The notes under the pieces are model-generated. The model worked only from the letters and a program-made list of their open reading frames with translations. It made no database searches and had not been told where the DNA came from. The position numbers were made by a program, and so were the translations under genes. Below, in pieces: positions 42,845 through 56,300 of a stretch of DNA of 64,000 nucleotides; within the stretch, counting starts at the first letter, position 1; each line of letters starts with the position of its first letter. The DNA is from Hyalella azteca (Eukaryota > Arthropoda > Malacostraca > Amphipoda > Hyalellidae), in the NCBI RefSeq assembly GCF_000764305.2, contig NW_025944962.1, positions 180,514 through 244,513 of the forward strand. The letters run 5' to 3'.

Positions 42845-45800
42845 GCGACTCTATCCTATTTTGTATAAATAATCAATAAAATTAACCCCTGGAAAATATG
42901 TAAAATCTTTCTTCACGGTTTTTCAAACATTTCTATGCATTTTTTAATTCGATAATTTAGTTTTTGGTATGGCGATGCTTGAGCGTTAAAATGCTTTAAC
43001 TTTATTTATTATTTTTTAAACAATAATTTTTGTGAAGAAATTTTACCTAGGAAGGCATCGTTTTTGATAACAAAATGTTGGAGAAAGATATACAATTAAA
43101 CTAGGAAGAAATTTGTGTAAAATTAATAGCAATCGGAGAAAATAGATTAGGTTGAGGATAATTTTAGGAAAAAAGACCACAATTCGAAAGAACAGACATT
43201 TTAATCTACTAAGAATTTTTTCAGCTAATTACCCGTATTCATTTTTTAATTTATTATTCTGTGTAACTTTAGTTACGATGAACAATTTTAATACTCTGTT
43301 TTAATCACCAACAAAATTTATAATCTACCTGTAGTAAAGTTTTTGATCCAGAAATTCATTATGATCAGAAAGATCATATACTACAGTGCGTTCAAATCTT
43401 ACATAAGACGTACAAATCTGAACAGAATTTTTTCACGTAAAATCTTGGTTTATGAATTTTTTAAGTAAAATCTTAGTTTCACGGCCAGGTTCCAGCTGGT
43501 CGTCAGTGGCCAATTAAAATTCATAGGCCTTCATGCGGCGGTGATTTTGAATCGGGGAATAAACTCAATAATTTGTCGAGGTCTTGGAATCGCACTCGAG
43601 CTCACGTGCCGCGAATAAACTATTTTCTAATTGATTTTTACCAAAAGAATTAATTCGGGAATCCGTTCCTAGTCCCGGGATCAATTTCTAAAAAATGGAC
43701 CTGTTCAAAACTTATCTGGTGATAGAAGCTCTCGAACACTTTCAATCATTTTTTTATTCTAGATTATTGTTTTCTTTGTTTCTTTCATTTAACAATTTAT
43801 TATTTTTAATATAACATTTCTAAATGCAAAATGTTGTTCCCCGAGCATTTGTTTTCAGTTTTTAGAGATCTCTAAATAAACAGATGTTGATATGAAAGTT
43901 TGAAGGGCATTTGATTTGCGAAGTTTTTTCAAGAGAAAATGAAAAAGCTTTTAAAATACGCGTCAGCTCATGTTGTTTACACCAATTCTTAAAATTTTGT
44001 TCGAATTTTAAAAATTGGTGTGTTTTAGTTCAAAAAAAAAACATTTTGCACAATTCCCTTGTGAATTTTTTTAATAATCGCTTACTAATATTTTTCATTT
44101 TTTCCCAATGATGGACTTCACTCTTCTGTATCGAATCGAATTAAAGAAAAAGAATGACTCATGTGATTATAGGCGTTAATAACTTTGATGTTTTATTAAG
44201 ATGGAGTTTAATGCGGCTCTGAATTATTAAAGCCTCTGATTATATTGAAGGTTGTTTCGAATTTTCAAATTCTGAAAATATTTAACACGCTATATACATC
44301 TGAATAATGCATTAAATGCATTAAAAAAGTTAATGGAAGAAAATTAAAAAACTTCAATTAAAAATTGAAGGTTTCGAACACTTAAAAATAATTGACAGTT
44401 CTTATCATATTACATTAATTATCTTATATGCAGCGCAATCCTGCACACTGGTCAGTCTGAAACGTACGATTTTATAATAAATAAACAAAAAACATTCATA
44501 TACCTAACAACAAAATGATAAATCTCATAACAAATTTATAATTTTCAAATGACTTATAGTAGTTACCAGTGACCGTATTAAAAAATATTAGCCGCCTATA
44601 AAAGGTCCAATATCTGACTTTGGCCACCAATAATTCGCCCACAATCGGACGTTAGCCACCGATAACGCGCCCAAAATCCGCCTCCTCCGCACAGCTGTTC
44701 ACAACACTTCATCAGTTCTGACGTATGGAAAAAATGTTATGGCAGTTGCCGAGGTTTTCCCGCTATTTCCAGCAAAGTCATCATTTCCGGGTTAAAGAAT
44801 TTAGCCAGTAATTACGCTGCACTGACCGCGTATTTTACCAGAAATTAGAATATATTGTCAGAATTTCAAAGAAAAAGTTTTTTGCCAAATAATTTTGCTG
44901 AATTGGCAGAGCATTTTACCATTCAATAATTGTATGTTGGCGAAGTGCTTGTTGTGTGATTGTGGTGGATTGTCAGTATTTGCAAGTAATTATGTTATGT
45001 GAACAGTGAGTTTTCGCCAGGGTTTTTCACTCGAAGTATGATTAATTTTCTGATATCGCTAAGACTTATGACGTTTAGTAGTTTCTATAGATATTTTTAA
45101 CATCTAATATCACTCGTTTGCTTGAATCGCAAATTCACTAAAAACTTAATAGCAAAGAAAACTCCACAAAAATTCATAGTATCTTTAAAGATAACGTTTC
45201 GGAGTCCAGCTCCATCGTCAGTTCGAAAATTCTAGAACACAGATAAATCAGTGATTAGTACAAGTCAAGAATACAACGAAAATCCTAAGCTGCAAAACCT
45301 ACCTATTTACAATTTCATGCGGGTGAGAGCTAAAAGCTAAATTCAAACTAGGCCTCTGTTTAAAAATATACAATGATTCTAAAATGCGCAATTCAGAAAC
45401 ACCGAAACTGGAAGCTAAAACTTTGAAGTCACTGTCAGAATCTGGAACATCGCACTGCTCGGCGTGAACCCGCACAGCCGAATGAGGTGGGCGCGACAGT
45501 AAGTTACCAGTTCTACAACTCCTGCCCCTATGTTCTGCGACCCTAGAATAAAGATTGCAAGACGTCATCCCGACGTACGCAGATGTACATCGTGCACAAC
45601 TATATTTATAAACTAGGGACGCTCGCATATGCACAGGGAGAGTATCTTTGTACCTAAAAAAAGAACCGATTTTAAAATGGTTGACCAATATGACACGAAG
45701 ATAAACATTGCGAAATACTTAGAAAATTTTCGAACTGACGATGGAGCTGGACTCCGAAACGTTTTCTTTAAAGATACTATGAATTTTTGTGGAGTTTTCT

Positions 45801-46430
45801 TTGCTATTAAATTTTTAACATATCATTGAGATTACCGAAATTTTATCAGTATAAAACAAAATTTTCTGATTTAATTCATTTCCCATCAATCAATCAGAAA
45901 TTTTCCTACAATTCTTCACTGTTTATCTGGAAAATCAATTCGTTGAGATTTGTAGGACCCTTTCGTCGGCGCTTGGTCCCAGTTCAATCCTCTTGCTCCT
46001 GAAGGCTTGGAAGTTGTCACCAGCCCCCAGGGACTTGTACTCCTTTCCTCTGGTCAAGTCCTCAAGATCGTGGCCCCCAGTGGACTTGAGTGCTCGACGT
46101 GGTCGCGTCTTCACGGTTGTGGCGTAGTGGACTTGAGTGCTTGACGCTCTACCTCCTCCTAACTCTGAGCTCAGGAGCAACATTTGTCGGCCTTCCTGGC
46201 GGCACAAGAATTTATTCTTGAACTTCCCGCTGCACCGCGAGAAGTTTCTTGTTCGAGACAAAGACTCTTGTTCTCCTGTAGAAAATAGTAGTATTGTCTG
46301 TCAAGGAAGGATAATAGTTCAGAAATTAATTAAAACTTGGAATACAAACACAGATGCAGCAAGAAGTTTAGAAGCCGCACCTGAAGACGGCAATTGCAAG
46401 TTGGACTTCAACCTTAGAGGGTGAATTTGA
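42845..46430. repeat. Block B, unit 1
   Basis: Duplicate of 56,931-60,400 at high identity. Relative to unit 2 it lacks about 490 bp (junction at 44,782-44,790) and carries an extra Penelope-like insertion (45,104-45,811). It includes a hairpin at about 43,979-44,025 (caccaattctt and its complement). It also has a GC-richer part at 45,950-46,280 with the word gtggacttgagtgct repeated. No intact gene. Confidence 0.93.
45094..45821 (-). mobile_element. Penelope-like element insertion with 10-bp target duplication
   Basis: Flanked by tttttaacat (45,094-45,103 and 45,812-45,821); unit 2 shows the uninterrupted site once (59,775-59,784). The ends are long inverted copies (about 90 bp; ggagtccagctccatcgtca at 45,202). 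Inside, a minus-strand frame (45,688 to 45,299) encodes the GIY-YIG endonuclease: VYKYSCARC, AYVGMT, SRVAEH, ILESLYIFKQRPSLN, ending EIVNR. Reverse transcriptase is absent, so this is a 5'-truncated copy, as is usual for these elements. Confidence 0.9.
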
Positions 46431-46436
46431 ATCGTA

Positions 46437-46850
46437 GCATCAAAACGCAGCATCAGACCGCAACTTCAGACCGTAACTTCAGACTGCAATAGCAGACAGC
46501 AACATCAGACCACAACAACTTCAAAAAGCAGCATCAGACCGCAAGTTCAGACGGTATAACTTCAGACTGCAACTTCAGACCACAACTTCAGACCGCAACT
46601 TCAGACCACAACTTCACACCGCAACTTCACACCACAGCTTCACACCACAACTTCACACCACAACTTCACACCACAACTTCACACCTACACCTAACTTCAC
46701 ACCACAACTTCACACCACAACTTCACACCACAACTTCACACCACAACTTCACACCACAACTTCACACCACAACTTCACACCGAAACTTCAGGCAACTTCA
46801 CACCGCAACTTCACACCGCAACATTGGTCCACAATCTCGCATCGTAACCT
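46437..46850. repeat. 13-bp minisatellite, unit 1
   Basis: gcaacttcagacc grading into caacttcacacca, about 30 copies, more uniform to the right. Matching array in unit 2 at 60,404-60,668. Confidence 0.93.
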
Positions 46851-46859
46851 AAGAACGCA

Positions 46860-48029
46860 AGTTCAAAAAATCGAAATAAACTCTAAAGATAAATTGAAAA
46901 GACCAAAGACGCAACTTCCACGAGCCTGGCTGAAGCAGTTCGTGCTGTAACGGTTACTACGTGACCTGGTGCTTCTTTTCTGCGATACCACCTTTCTTTT
47001 TGTGGCTCTCTTCTTCAATAAATACATTTCTAACTTTCGCGATTTGGAGGGAAAGCTTCGGAACATCCTAAATGTTCGTCGTCGGACTAAAATATTCATG
47101 TGATTTTTCCTATGAAAATGAACAAGACAAACTGATGTCGCTGCTCGATATTTCAAGTGCCCCTTTTGTAGCAATTGTTTCAAGCGGAAAGTAACATTAA
47201 ACTGATTCAAGAATGTAAAAAGGAAATTTTTTAATTCTAATAAATTTTTTGTTGGTATCTACGCCTTCAAAATATGTAATATCTTTATCGTGACATCACC
47301 GAGTTGAGCGCAGAATGATGCACTCTTTTTTGAAGCTTTGTTCTTAACAAACAAATCTCGTTTAACCGTACTTAAGAAGCCATTTTTTCGTTTCAATAAG
47401 AAAAAAATTGTTTGTCCATCGGTGAAAATAAACGTTGTTTGTTGGAATAAAATATCTAGTTTAAAGAACTTAATTTCATTACAAGTGACCATTGTTTGCT
47501 TGATGTCATGATAACAGAGGCATTATAAGATTAATTTGCATTTAATTTTGGCATTCGTCGCAAAATATGTTGCTTTTTCATCAAGGTTATTTGAATTGGA
47601 TCGTAAGTATTTCCCCAGCTTCACAAATCATCAAACGAGTAATTGTGAAAAATTCGAAAATTTTCAAAAAACAAATGAGATTAACCAGTCAGAATTAGAA
47701 TTATTCTGCGAGGATCATATTTGATGAAAATATTGAATAATTATAACGTTGTATCATTTTATTTGTTAAGTCTTTCTGTAAACTTTCCATTCTAACCCAA
47801 CGAGCTTCACTGCAAGAAAACAATATTAATGTTTTCTTAAAAAAAATCGAACTCAAAATTCCGTGGTGAAATAAAAAATATCAATTCTTCAGCAGACCCA
47901 CGCACTGGGAATTGTAGGCGGTTTACGAGTGGCCAAACATAGCTGAGGGATGGCCGGAGATAACTCGGCTTTAAATGTTGCAATAAAGTGCGGGTTGACA
48001 GTTGCAGAACTTGACATCCTGGGCCTTGT
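46860..48029. other. Spacer Y, present only in unit 1
   Basis: No counterpart in unit 2, where the flanking arrays meet at a single N (60,669). Minus-strand frames at 46,863-47,210 (basic, K/R-rich) and 47,259-47,492 have no recognised domain. The first is somewhat GC-richer and could be a decayed exon. Confidence 0.5.
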
Positions 48030-48330
48030 TATGGACAGCTCGGTTGTTATGGCTAGTCAAAACTTTTTATGGCTTATTATTGCTTTTTGGGGCTTGTTAT
48101 TACTTTGATGCAATTGCTAACTTTTGCTAGTTATGTCACTTATTGCTTTTTATGGCTTCTTATGACTTGTTATGATTTGTTATGACCCTTTATTGCTAAC
48201 TTTTGCTTGTTATGTCACTTATTATTTTTATGGCTTGTTATGGATTGTTATGATCCTTTTTTATTGACTTTAGTTTGTTATGTAACGTCATGTCTTTTTA
48301 TGTCATGTTATGGCTTGCTTTGGTTTTGTT
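48030..48330. repeat. Degenerate repeat of ttatggcttgttatg
   Basis: Irregular repetition of ttatggcttgttatga, ttgctaacttttgc and gttatgtcacttatt, with an approximate period near 60-80 bp. Confidence 0.7.
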
Positions 48331-48489
48331 GTTGCTGCCTGCTACTGAAGGTTACCGCTTTTAATTGCTTGTGGTTTCTGGTTGTATGGCTGGGTATCGC
48401 TTGTCATGATTATTCCGGGAGACGAAAACGAAAACTCAAGATAAAAATCAGTTACCAAACTGATCAAAACGGAAAGCCGGAAAAAATTT

Positions 48490-48672
48490 GGTGGCCTGAT
48501 GGAAGCGGTCCTGATGATCTGGTGTAAGTCGCCCTGATGGCCTGATGGAAGAGGCTCTGATGGCCTAATCAGAGCAGTCCTGATGGCACTGATAGAAGCA
48601 GTCTTGATTGGCTGATGGATTGGTCCATCTAATGGTCTGATGGAAGAAGTCCAGATGGACCTGATAAGCCGC
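48490..48672. repeat. 23-bp array, unit 1 (diverged, about 8 copies)
   Basis: Diverged monomers of gatggtctgatggaagcggt. Orthologous in position to the large homogeneous array 60,670-61,432 of unit 2. Confidence 0.85.
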
Positions 48673-50570
48673 TTCCATAAGTACAAACAAACTCAACTTG
48701 ATATGCCCTTTGAAAAATTTGTTTTAGTGCAAAATATTTCATCTACGCCTGCAAAATATTAGTATTTCTTACTGAAATTCGTAAAATTCGCAATAAAAAT
48801 TTCCACTCGTCTCTGTTTCAATAATAGAACAATTTTATGATTATTATTAAATCTTAACTATGTTAACGTTAATGTTGAATTCATTATTTCTAGTATCTAT
48901 ATGACCTCGAAGTTGAGGATAATATGATATAATATTTGTAGCTCAACAGGATATATTTCTAGGCATGAAGCTTGAATTAGGCTCCCTCATTTATATTAAA
49001 AAGTAGAACATTTATATCTTTCATTTGAAATTTCTAACAATTTAAATTTTGTTATTTGATAATTGTGTTCAATTACTTTTGGAGTGATAATAAATTCATT
49101 TAAAATATAGCAGTTTTTTCTAATCGGAATATCTTGCTTTATATTTGCTCGTACAAATAATTATGTTAACTTATGACCGCGATTTTATTCATTAGGACTT
49201 TGCTCCATTATTTATACTCTTTATTGAGGAATTCTTGTATGACTAAAATATTGATTTCTTGGATATTTATTACAAATTTTACATGAATGACTTTTTGGAC
49301 TGTGATTCGTGGTAGAAATCGCATAAAAGTATTGCAACATAAATTAATAATAAATTGAATAAGGAATAAATTGAATTCTTTTCATGGAAACATCACAGGA
49401 TTCCTAAAATTGAATTCCATCGGCGTTTGCCGTACATTTTTATTTTAAGCTGACCAAATTTCATCATAAAAATCATTATTCACCCACGTGTGTAATTTTA
49501 GCTTATCGTAGGCGTGCGAAGATTAATTTGATTTCGTTCATAATAAAAGTAAACATTCAAATAAAATTTGTAATATCAGACGTCTTTCCAGTCGCGATGC
49601 TGAACTAGATTTTAATAGATAATTTAACAACTTTGGAATTCTTGAAAGTTCCATTACATTTTTCCCACTTTCACATACGTTGATATTCAAAAACAGCGGA
49701 TCAATTTTAGGATATCTCAGCTATTTTATGAGTTCACAATTATTGTTTGGGAATGTTCTTTTCTTTCTCATTTATTTTAATTCTATACGTAACATGCAAC
49801 AGGACGTTTCATTTCATCCCATCTCTTCACTTCTACAAGCTCTTCTATATTTTCTCCCGTTTTGTTTAGTTGTAAATATCAATAATTTCATGACAAACAG
49901 GAAATTAATTCATTTTTTAAATCAACTTCATGCGAGTCCAACATTTATTATAATTGTTTGTCAAAATCGATTATTGAACTATAACTTGACTAATTTTATG
50001 CACACGAATAAATTATCGATCATTAAGTTCTTTCAAATTTCCTAGTAAAAATTATTTAGTTATGAAATAACTGTGCCATCCTTGAAATATTTGAGGCTTT
50101 GAAGCGTTTTGATCATGAAAAATTGTACGAAATGACAAGTCATTTCAGATTTAATTGAATACTCGAAATTTCAGATTTATTTGAATAATAATGAATACAA
50201 TTTTAGTCACGGATTCTATCATTAGGTTTTGATTAAATGTAAACTCGAACTTAAATTTTAAGTGTTGTAGTTCAATTTTTGGTTGCACAATATACAGTCC
50301 GTAAATTAACCTAACCTTGTCACAACAATTACAATGATGAAATTAAAAAGATTATGTGTAAGGATTCTCAAGCCGAACGTATCATGTGTACCGAGGAAAA
50401 CATCCGATGAGACTTGACATTTCATTATCTTGCCCCGCTTCAAGGCAACAAAATTGAGCACGCAATCAATTTCAACATGAAGCCAACCCGCAAAATTTAT
50501 TGGTGGACAACAACGGACCAAATTGTGTTCTGATTTTTCTGTTTGAACTTCTGGCCTGAGATCCATCTCA
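48673..50570. repeat. Block D, unit 1
   Basis: Corresponds to 61,433-63,870 but at visibly lower identity than blocks A and B, with many small gaps. The last 170 bp or so before the 37-bp array are again nearly identical. The open frame 49,680-50,045 (hydrophobic, AT-rich) is not preserved in unit 2. Confidence 0.85.
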
Positions 50571-50945
50571 GGAGGCAGTTCTGTTCCACTCGAAGTTCTG
50601 GTCTTTCTGGAGGCAGTTCTGTTCCACGCGAAGTTCTGGTATTTCTGGAGGCAGTTCTGTTCCACTCGAAGTTCTGGTCTTTCTGGAGGCAGTTCTGTTC
50701 CACGCGAAGTTCTGGTATTTCTGGAGGCAGTTCTATTCCACTCGAAGTTCTGGTCTTTCGGGAGGCAGTTCTGTTCCACTCGAAGTTCTGGTCTCTCTGG
50801 AGGCAGTTCTGTTCCACGCGAAGTTCTGGTCTTTCGGGGGGCAGTTCTGTTCCACGCGTATATATGGTCTTTCGGGAGGCAGTTCTGTTCCACGCGAAGT
50901 TCTGGTTTCTCTGAAGGCAGTTCTGTTCCACGCGAGGTTTTGATT
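50571..50945. repeat. 37-bp minisatellite, unit 1, about 10 copies
   Basis: The unit contains ggaggcagttctgttccacg and cgaagttctggtctttc. Variants cacgcg/cactcg and tttcgg/tttctg alternate. The unit lacks stops in all minus-strand frames and in one plus frame, which creates several overlapping spurious open frames. Confidence 0.95.
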
Positions 50946-51038
50946 AATGGCGATGCAGCGCAATGCTTTGAGCGTAGCTGAATACCAGACGACCATTTGA
51001 ATTATTTGAAAGTCATCTGAATATTTTACGCAGCAAAT

Positions 51039-51165
51039 GGATCCCTCACAGAGCAGCAGAATGCCTCATAGAGCAGCAGAATGCCTCGCAGAGCAGCTGA
51101 ATGACTCACAGAGCAGCTGGATGCCTCACAGAGCTGCTGAATGCCTCACAGAGCAGCTGAATGTG
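51039..51165. repeat. 20-bp minisatellite at the unit junction, 6 copies
   Basis: gagcagctgaatgcctcaca and close variants. It ends within 10 bp of the start of block A of unit 2, so the junction between tandem units lies in or next to this array. Confidence 0.93.
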
Positions 51166-51174
51166 TGGTATTCA

Positions 51175-53341
51175 ATTTCATTGCTATATTCCCAATTATT
51201 CTCAAAAAAGCGAACACTGCGAAATAACTTTTTAGTGATTCGTCGTTCGGTTAGTTCGAGTTAAATAAGAAAAGATGTAATATAATGTCAACATTAACCG
51301 GACGTTTAATGCAAGTTCCTTCATAAATATTAGCTTGAATGCGTCTTTCATCGATTAATTTTTATATGGAATTTATTTTCGGGATTTGGAATCACAGAAT
51401 TATGATTTCTAAAATTACACGATAAACTAAAGCAACTACGAATTAACCTGCTAGAATTTCATGAAATAGGAACGCAAAATTCTAATTTTTTTTTGGCGGA
51501 TGAGGCATGGAAATTCCGAATTGCTCCACGTGAGCAATATATTTATTTGTACAGTGTGCTGATTATAAATTGTATAACCAAGCTCGGTTACCTCGTCTCT
51601 CTATTTTGCAGTACTTGATAACTTAATTGAAGCGCTTAACTTTTCTTCATACAGAACGCAACTCGGAACTACTAAGAGACGTTAACCTTGAATTTTATTG
51701 ACAATGAGTGGAATATTTTACCTTATTTTGCATCCCTCGTGGTCTAGTTTATCATATTCTCCAACAGAGAGATGAATTAAATGCAATAAAGGATGAAATG
51801 TATAATAAACAACTCGAAATCAAGTTAATTACCACGCCCCTTATATTCTGAGAACAACCTCAATAATAATTTTCCCGGCGGAGTAGAAGAAATTTCAGTT
51901 CGTCATTTCATATTCGTGATCAAAAATATTTTCTTCGCCGTGTTCTGGTCTTTTTGACGAAGATATCGGCGACGTAAGTTGAATAGTTGATGAGACTCGG
52001 CCCCCGTCACCCGCTTGTGCTGAAATCAAATGGAATAAATTTCGTTCTGCGAATAATCGAAAACTCTTTGAAAATGGAAAAAGTTCGAAACTGCTTCAAA
52101 TTTAGATGCTGACTGTACAAAACACAGTTCATGCGAGTTGTACTGTATAGAATGATTGAAAATAAATAAACGGCATTGTGAAATGAAATAGTTGAGAAAA
52201 CTCAGGTAAATAGTTATAACTCAGTACTCACTGCAGTGAGTAACAGAGAGCGCATTTTCTCGTCGACGAAAATGAGGTCACGGACGGACGGACAGACAGA
52301 TAGAACGACATGGCGAGCACAATAGTGCATTTTTTCTATAAATGAGAAAATGCGCTAAAAAGAACGAATATTACAACTTGAAAGTTTATAGATATATATT
52401 ATATGACTAGAATAACGCGGGCAGGGTATAGCATTCAATTCTGAATAGCGAAGCTGAAAATAATGCTTATATGGCTTTAATTTTACTACTGAAGTTACTG
52501 GAGTCTTCTAGATATATGGAAATAATTTAGTATATTTTATTGGGATCGTCTTGACACTTCATAGCGCGCGTTTAGATAATTACTTCTGCAGAATTTATGA
52601 GTCAAGATTTTAAACTTAGATCGCTCAAATAATTTAATAAAGGAACTAAAAATTCCAAAAACAATTTAGAAATGCAAAAACTATAAAATATTTTCATGAA
52701 CTCGTGACAAAATTCTTTAAAAAACATTTTTAAAAAAGTAATTAATTAAAAATGTATATGTTATCATTTATTTTATAACATTTATTAGTGTGAATTGAAG
52801 ATTAATTAATTAATAATTGGTTACACTAATAAAAAATTATTGATCTCTCATTACCCGAGCTTCGAATGAATTAAGACGGCATCTGTTTTTCAAAGCAGCA
52901 ATTATACATTAAAATGTATTGAAAAGCTTGCTGTGCGAAGGATATATAAGTTACACTTAAATTAAAAATACAAATTAAATTATTTAAACAAATAAATTAA
53001 TTAAATAGTTCACTAAGCAAGGATAGAATTTACAAAAAAAATGGGAACTTTTATGCTTCACATTCGGTATATTTGTTCTTTTCAGCATTTTTGTAAACCA
53101 CTATCTTGTGCTTAAAAAAAATATATGTCAAAATTTGGCAAAAACTAAGAACTCATGTCAGCCTTACCTTAAAAATTTGAACATGGATTTTCATGACCAG
53201 AGGATCTATCAAACCATCAAACCAATTAATAGGATGCCCATTTGAGAGTGGATATATTGTACGTTCTCTTCTTTGTTTGATAGAAATTTTATATAAATAT
53301 TCAATGCATTAGTTAGAAATAATTCTAATGGTTTATAGGTA
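51175..53341. repeat. Block A, unit 2
   Basis: Duplicate of 39,551-41,545, carrying an extra MITE-like insertion (52,194-52,356) and small changes. Confidence 0.95.
52194..52356. mobile_element. MITE-like element, copy 2, with empty site in unit 1
   Basis: Unit 1 reads gaaatagttaaaaaagaacg uninterrupted (about 40,581-40,600). Unit 2 has 163 bp between gaaatagtt and aaaaagaacg. The insert contains the ends seen at 4,531-4,728: actcactgcagtgagt and agcgcattttctcgtcgacg left, gagaaaatgcgct right, with a 13-bp inverted repeat. A second, smaller hairpin sits at its right end (agtgcattttttc / gagaaaatgcgct). No clean target duplication can be defined. Confidence 0.8.
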
Positions 53342-56300
53342 ATTTGTTATATGATCTGTGATTTGTTGAAAATCGTATGATTATGTAAAAAAATATGCAT
53401 CAAATCTCTAGGAATACTATTCCCCTATCCTCACTAAATATTTTAAATAAACCAATTATTGTCAAAGAAATCCTAGAAAAGAAATTTCGAAATTTTTGTT
53501 AAAATCTTTCCGGTTGAATGGATTCGTGGATGCTATAGACAAGGTACGGGTTCGGTTTCCGACAAATTTCCGACAAATCACTTTCCAATTTTTCAATTTT
53601 TATCATTGTTAACATTTCATTAATGAATTTTAAATGATTATTTGAATTTATTTGCATTTCTTGAATTAAAAACCGCATAAGTTATTTGTTTTTATGCATC
53701 TAAAACTCCTATATTACCAAAATGTAAAGGAAACAAATCATCGGTAAATTGAAATCGCAAAATAAGGAACTATAACATGAAAACTATTAGGAAAATCGAG
53801 TTTCAATATCATTTATTTATACACAAATACAAACGAATATGTAGAGCCGAAACGAAGAATTGCCGATATTTTATAGACTTGACTCTTCAAATACAATTCA
53901 TTTTCCTATCTTAGTGCATCACGGTTATGATGTTTTTTAGGCTCATTGATTTACAGTTATGATTATTGCCAGCGTAGAAGATTCAGTTTCAGAATACACT
54001 TCGAGCTTGAGCTTTAATATTTCTTTGATCTGCAGCTAAATGTTTCTAATATTATTCATTGCATGGAATAATTTTTACTTATTTTTTAGACAAGATATTA
54101 GCCAACCAAAGTTCACAGCTCTAACATTAACCAGCCCAATAGGTTCAAAAGCCTTATTTCCTTGTTTCCAAACATTTAATGCACTCATCAGATATTTTAT
54201 ATCTAACCAGCAAGTCACCTCAATATTATTTAGAACAGATATATTTATTGGTTAATTTTATGGTTATCATATTTGGTAAACTTTCATTGATTAGACATCT
54301 TCCGAGCAAGTGTCTGACACATTTTTCCTCTATATCTCATTTTTTCCCTAAGTTGCATTTAATATTGTTCGTAGCTCAATATTCGGAACTTTTACTTGCA
54401 AATAGTTTGTTAATGTTCTTAATTGATAAACTTTATATACATTTAAGCAATATACATTTTTCTTTATTTCCTTATATTGATTTTAGCGTAAAATAATTTT
54501 AAACTGCAGTTTGTTACCTTGCCATTATCATTGGATACCATTGGATAGAAGCTCCTTTTTTTCTTTATGATACAGTCATCTTTTTACCGATTGCAATTTT
54601 GTCAGGATTACAAATTGCGACCACTTTAGCTTTGCTACAAATTCGTTCTTTCTCACACAGTACGCCGTTACGAAATTACGCATTGATTTATTGAACCAAT
54701 AACATTTTATTAAGACATCATTTCCATCGGATGGACGGTCATTCACTGGCATCATTTTTTCCTATATTATGTACCTATGTATGAGGGCTCCGGAAATTGT
54801 AGACATGCATTTTCCTGACTCATAGCGTAGCTTCTTACTCTCTTGATGCATTTTCTGTGTGAGAGTTTTGAATATTTTTTAAAAAGCATTTTTCGCGCAG
54901 CAGACATTAAGGGTTTTAGAGGAAACTGTTTTCTTTTTTAATGCAAATATTTTTTTGCACTGGAGACAATAAGCCCTGATTACATATCATATATGTAATA
55001 AGCCATGAATAATATATATAATTAGTATCCAACATCTTTTAAGTCGTCATATTTGAGTGATAATGTTTTTAATAATATATGAAAAAAGTTTTATTAAATC
55101 CTAGCAATTTTTTCCCGGTAGTTAGTTGAAATCAATTTCAAATTGTGTATGAGATTAATTGTTTTTAAATTATTTCAGAAATTGAATTGTAATTTCCCGT
55201 AAAATTATATTACTAAAATTACATAACATAAAATTACATTACATAGAATTTCAACACATAAAATTAAATTACATAAAATTACATAATAATCGATGTTGCA
55301 TGGTGATTGCAAAATTTCTTGCATTTATACACGTAACTTGGTACACAGTCTTCGCAGAAATACTTAATTTTATTGTCAACTTAGGTTTTCTGGACACTGC
55401 TTTGCATTTATTGGACATTTTCTGTAAAATGTTTTCTGTTTATATGCAATGATTTACATGGTATGGTTCCTTTTCTGCATAATTTTATTGTGCTGTACAT
55501 TTCTCCAAAATGCTCTGCATGATATCATACATTTTCTGCACAAGTCTTTTCATTGTGCTGTACATTTTCTGCGGAATTTTTGGCTTTACACTGTCATTGC
55601 GCTAATGTCTGACAATCGTTTTCGAGCAAACGTAGTGTAAAAGAGATGAACAATTAACATAGTTTTTTTATGAACGCTCCTCAATACTGAAAAAAATAGT
55701 TAAAGGTTTGATTTCGAATCGTTTAGCATTTAATTTTTGCGTCACATTTTCAAATCTTGTTTCTAATTGTGCCAGGATTAGAATTACAGTTTGGCCTTTG
55801 ATTCCGTTTATCTTGTAGTTTCATTGATAAAAACTGCTATATTTTAAAATATTTCGTTACTGTTTTTGCAATTTGACTAATTATGAGAGATTTATTCACT
55901 CCTGCCATTGCTCACGTTGCTGGCGAATGTAAAATAATGTGCAACTAAATTCCGTCGAATTCTTGAAAGATAAAATGTTTTAAGGCCACAAAATATAGGC
56001 TGGACATTTAGTAGATGGATTTAACCGGCAGTCCTCAATGGATTGTAATTAAGTCTTGCCATTTGTTGACAAGGCAATTTTTAAGTGAGAATTAAGATTA
56101 GAAATGAAGCAGTGAGAGGCCACTTGCTTTAACGAGGGATTAAGGCTCCGGCTTAAGTGAAGGCAATTAAGTAGAGACTTAATAAAGAATTAAGTGAAGT
56201 CGAAAGATAATTACGTGAAGACTCAAGAAAACTGGAAGGGAAAATAAATAATTGCCATTGAATGCCAGATAAAAAGATCTATATTAAATTGAAGATCAAC

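Noticed and set aside
41549..42868. 439-codon open frame of 17-residue repeats
   Set aside because: It follows only from a 51-bp period without stops; there is no start context, signal or domain, and in unit 2 the 55-bp monomers break the frame.
43911..44111. 66-codon plus frame, also present at 58,076-58,273
   Set aside because: Conservation equals that of the surrounding duplicated block; the sequence is dominated by F, N and K from AT-rich DNA and a hairpin.
45935..46261. 108-codon minus frame (GRQMLLLSSELGGGRASS...)
   Set aside because: The duplicate at about 60,040 has one C fewer in a C run and other indels that shift the frame, so the frame is not preserved. It may be a piece of a retroelement but no hallmark is seen.
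47536..47724. Possible THAP-like end (ELELFCEDHI)
   Set aside because: Only the short CEDH word resembles the family; the earlier Cys pair, Trp and FP motifs are missing.
49680..50045. 121-codon hydrophobic plus frame
   Set aside because: AT-rich low-complexity composition, and the matching block in unit 2 has frame-breaking changes and an insertion.
50306..50996. Three overlapping minus frames (ELPPERPELRVEQNC-type repeats)
   Set aside because: A 37-bp unit without stops keeps all three frames open; only the non-repetitive part at 50,306-50,570 is mentioned as a possible conserved frame.
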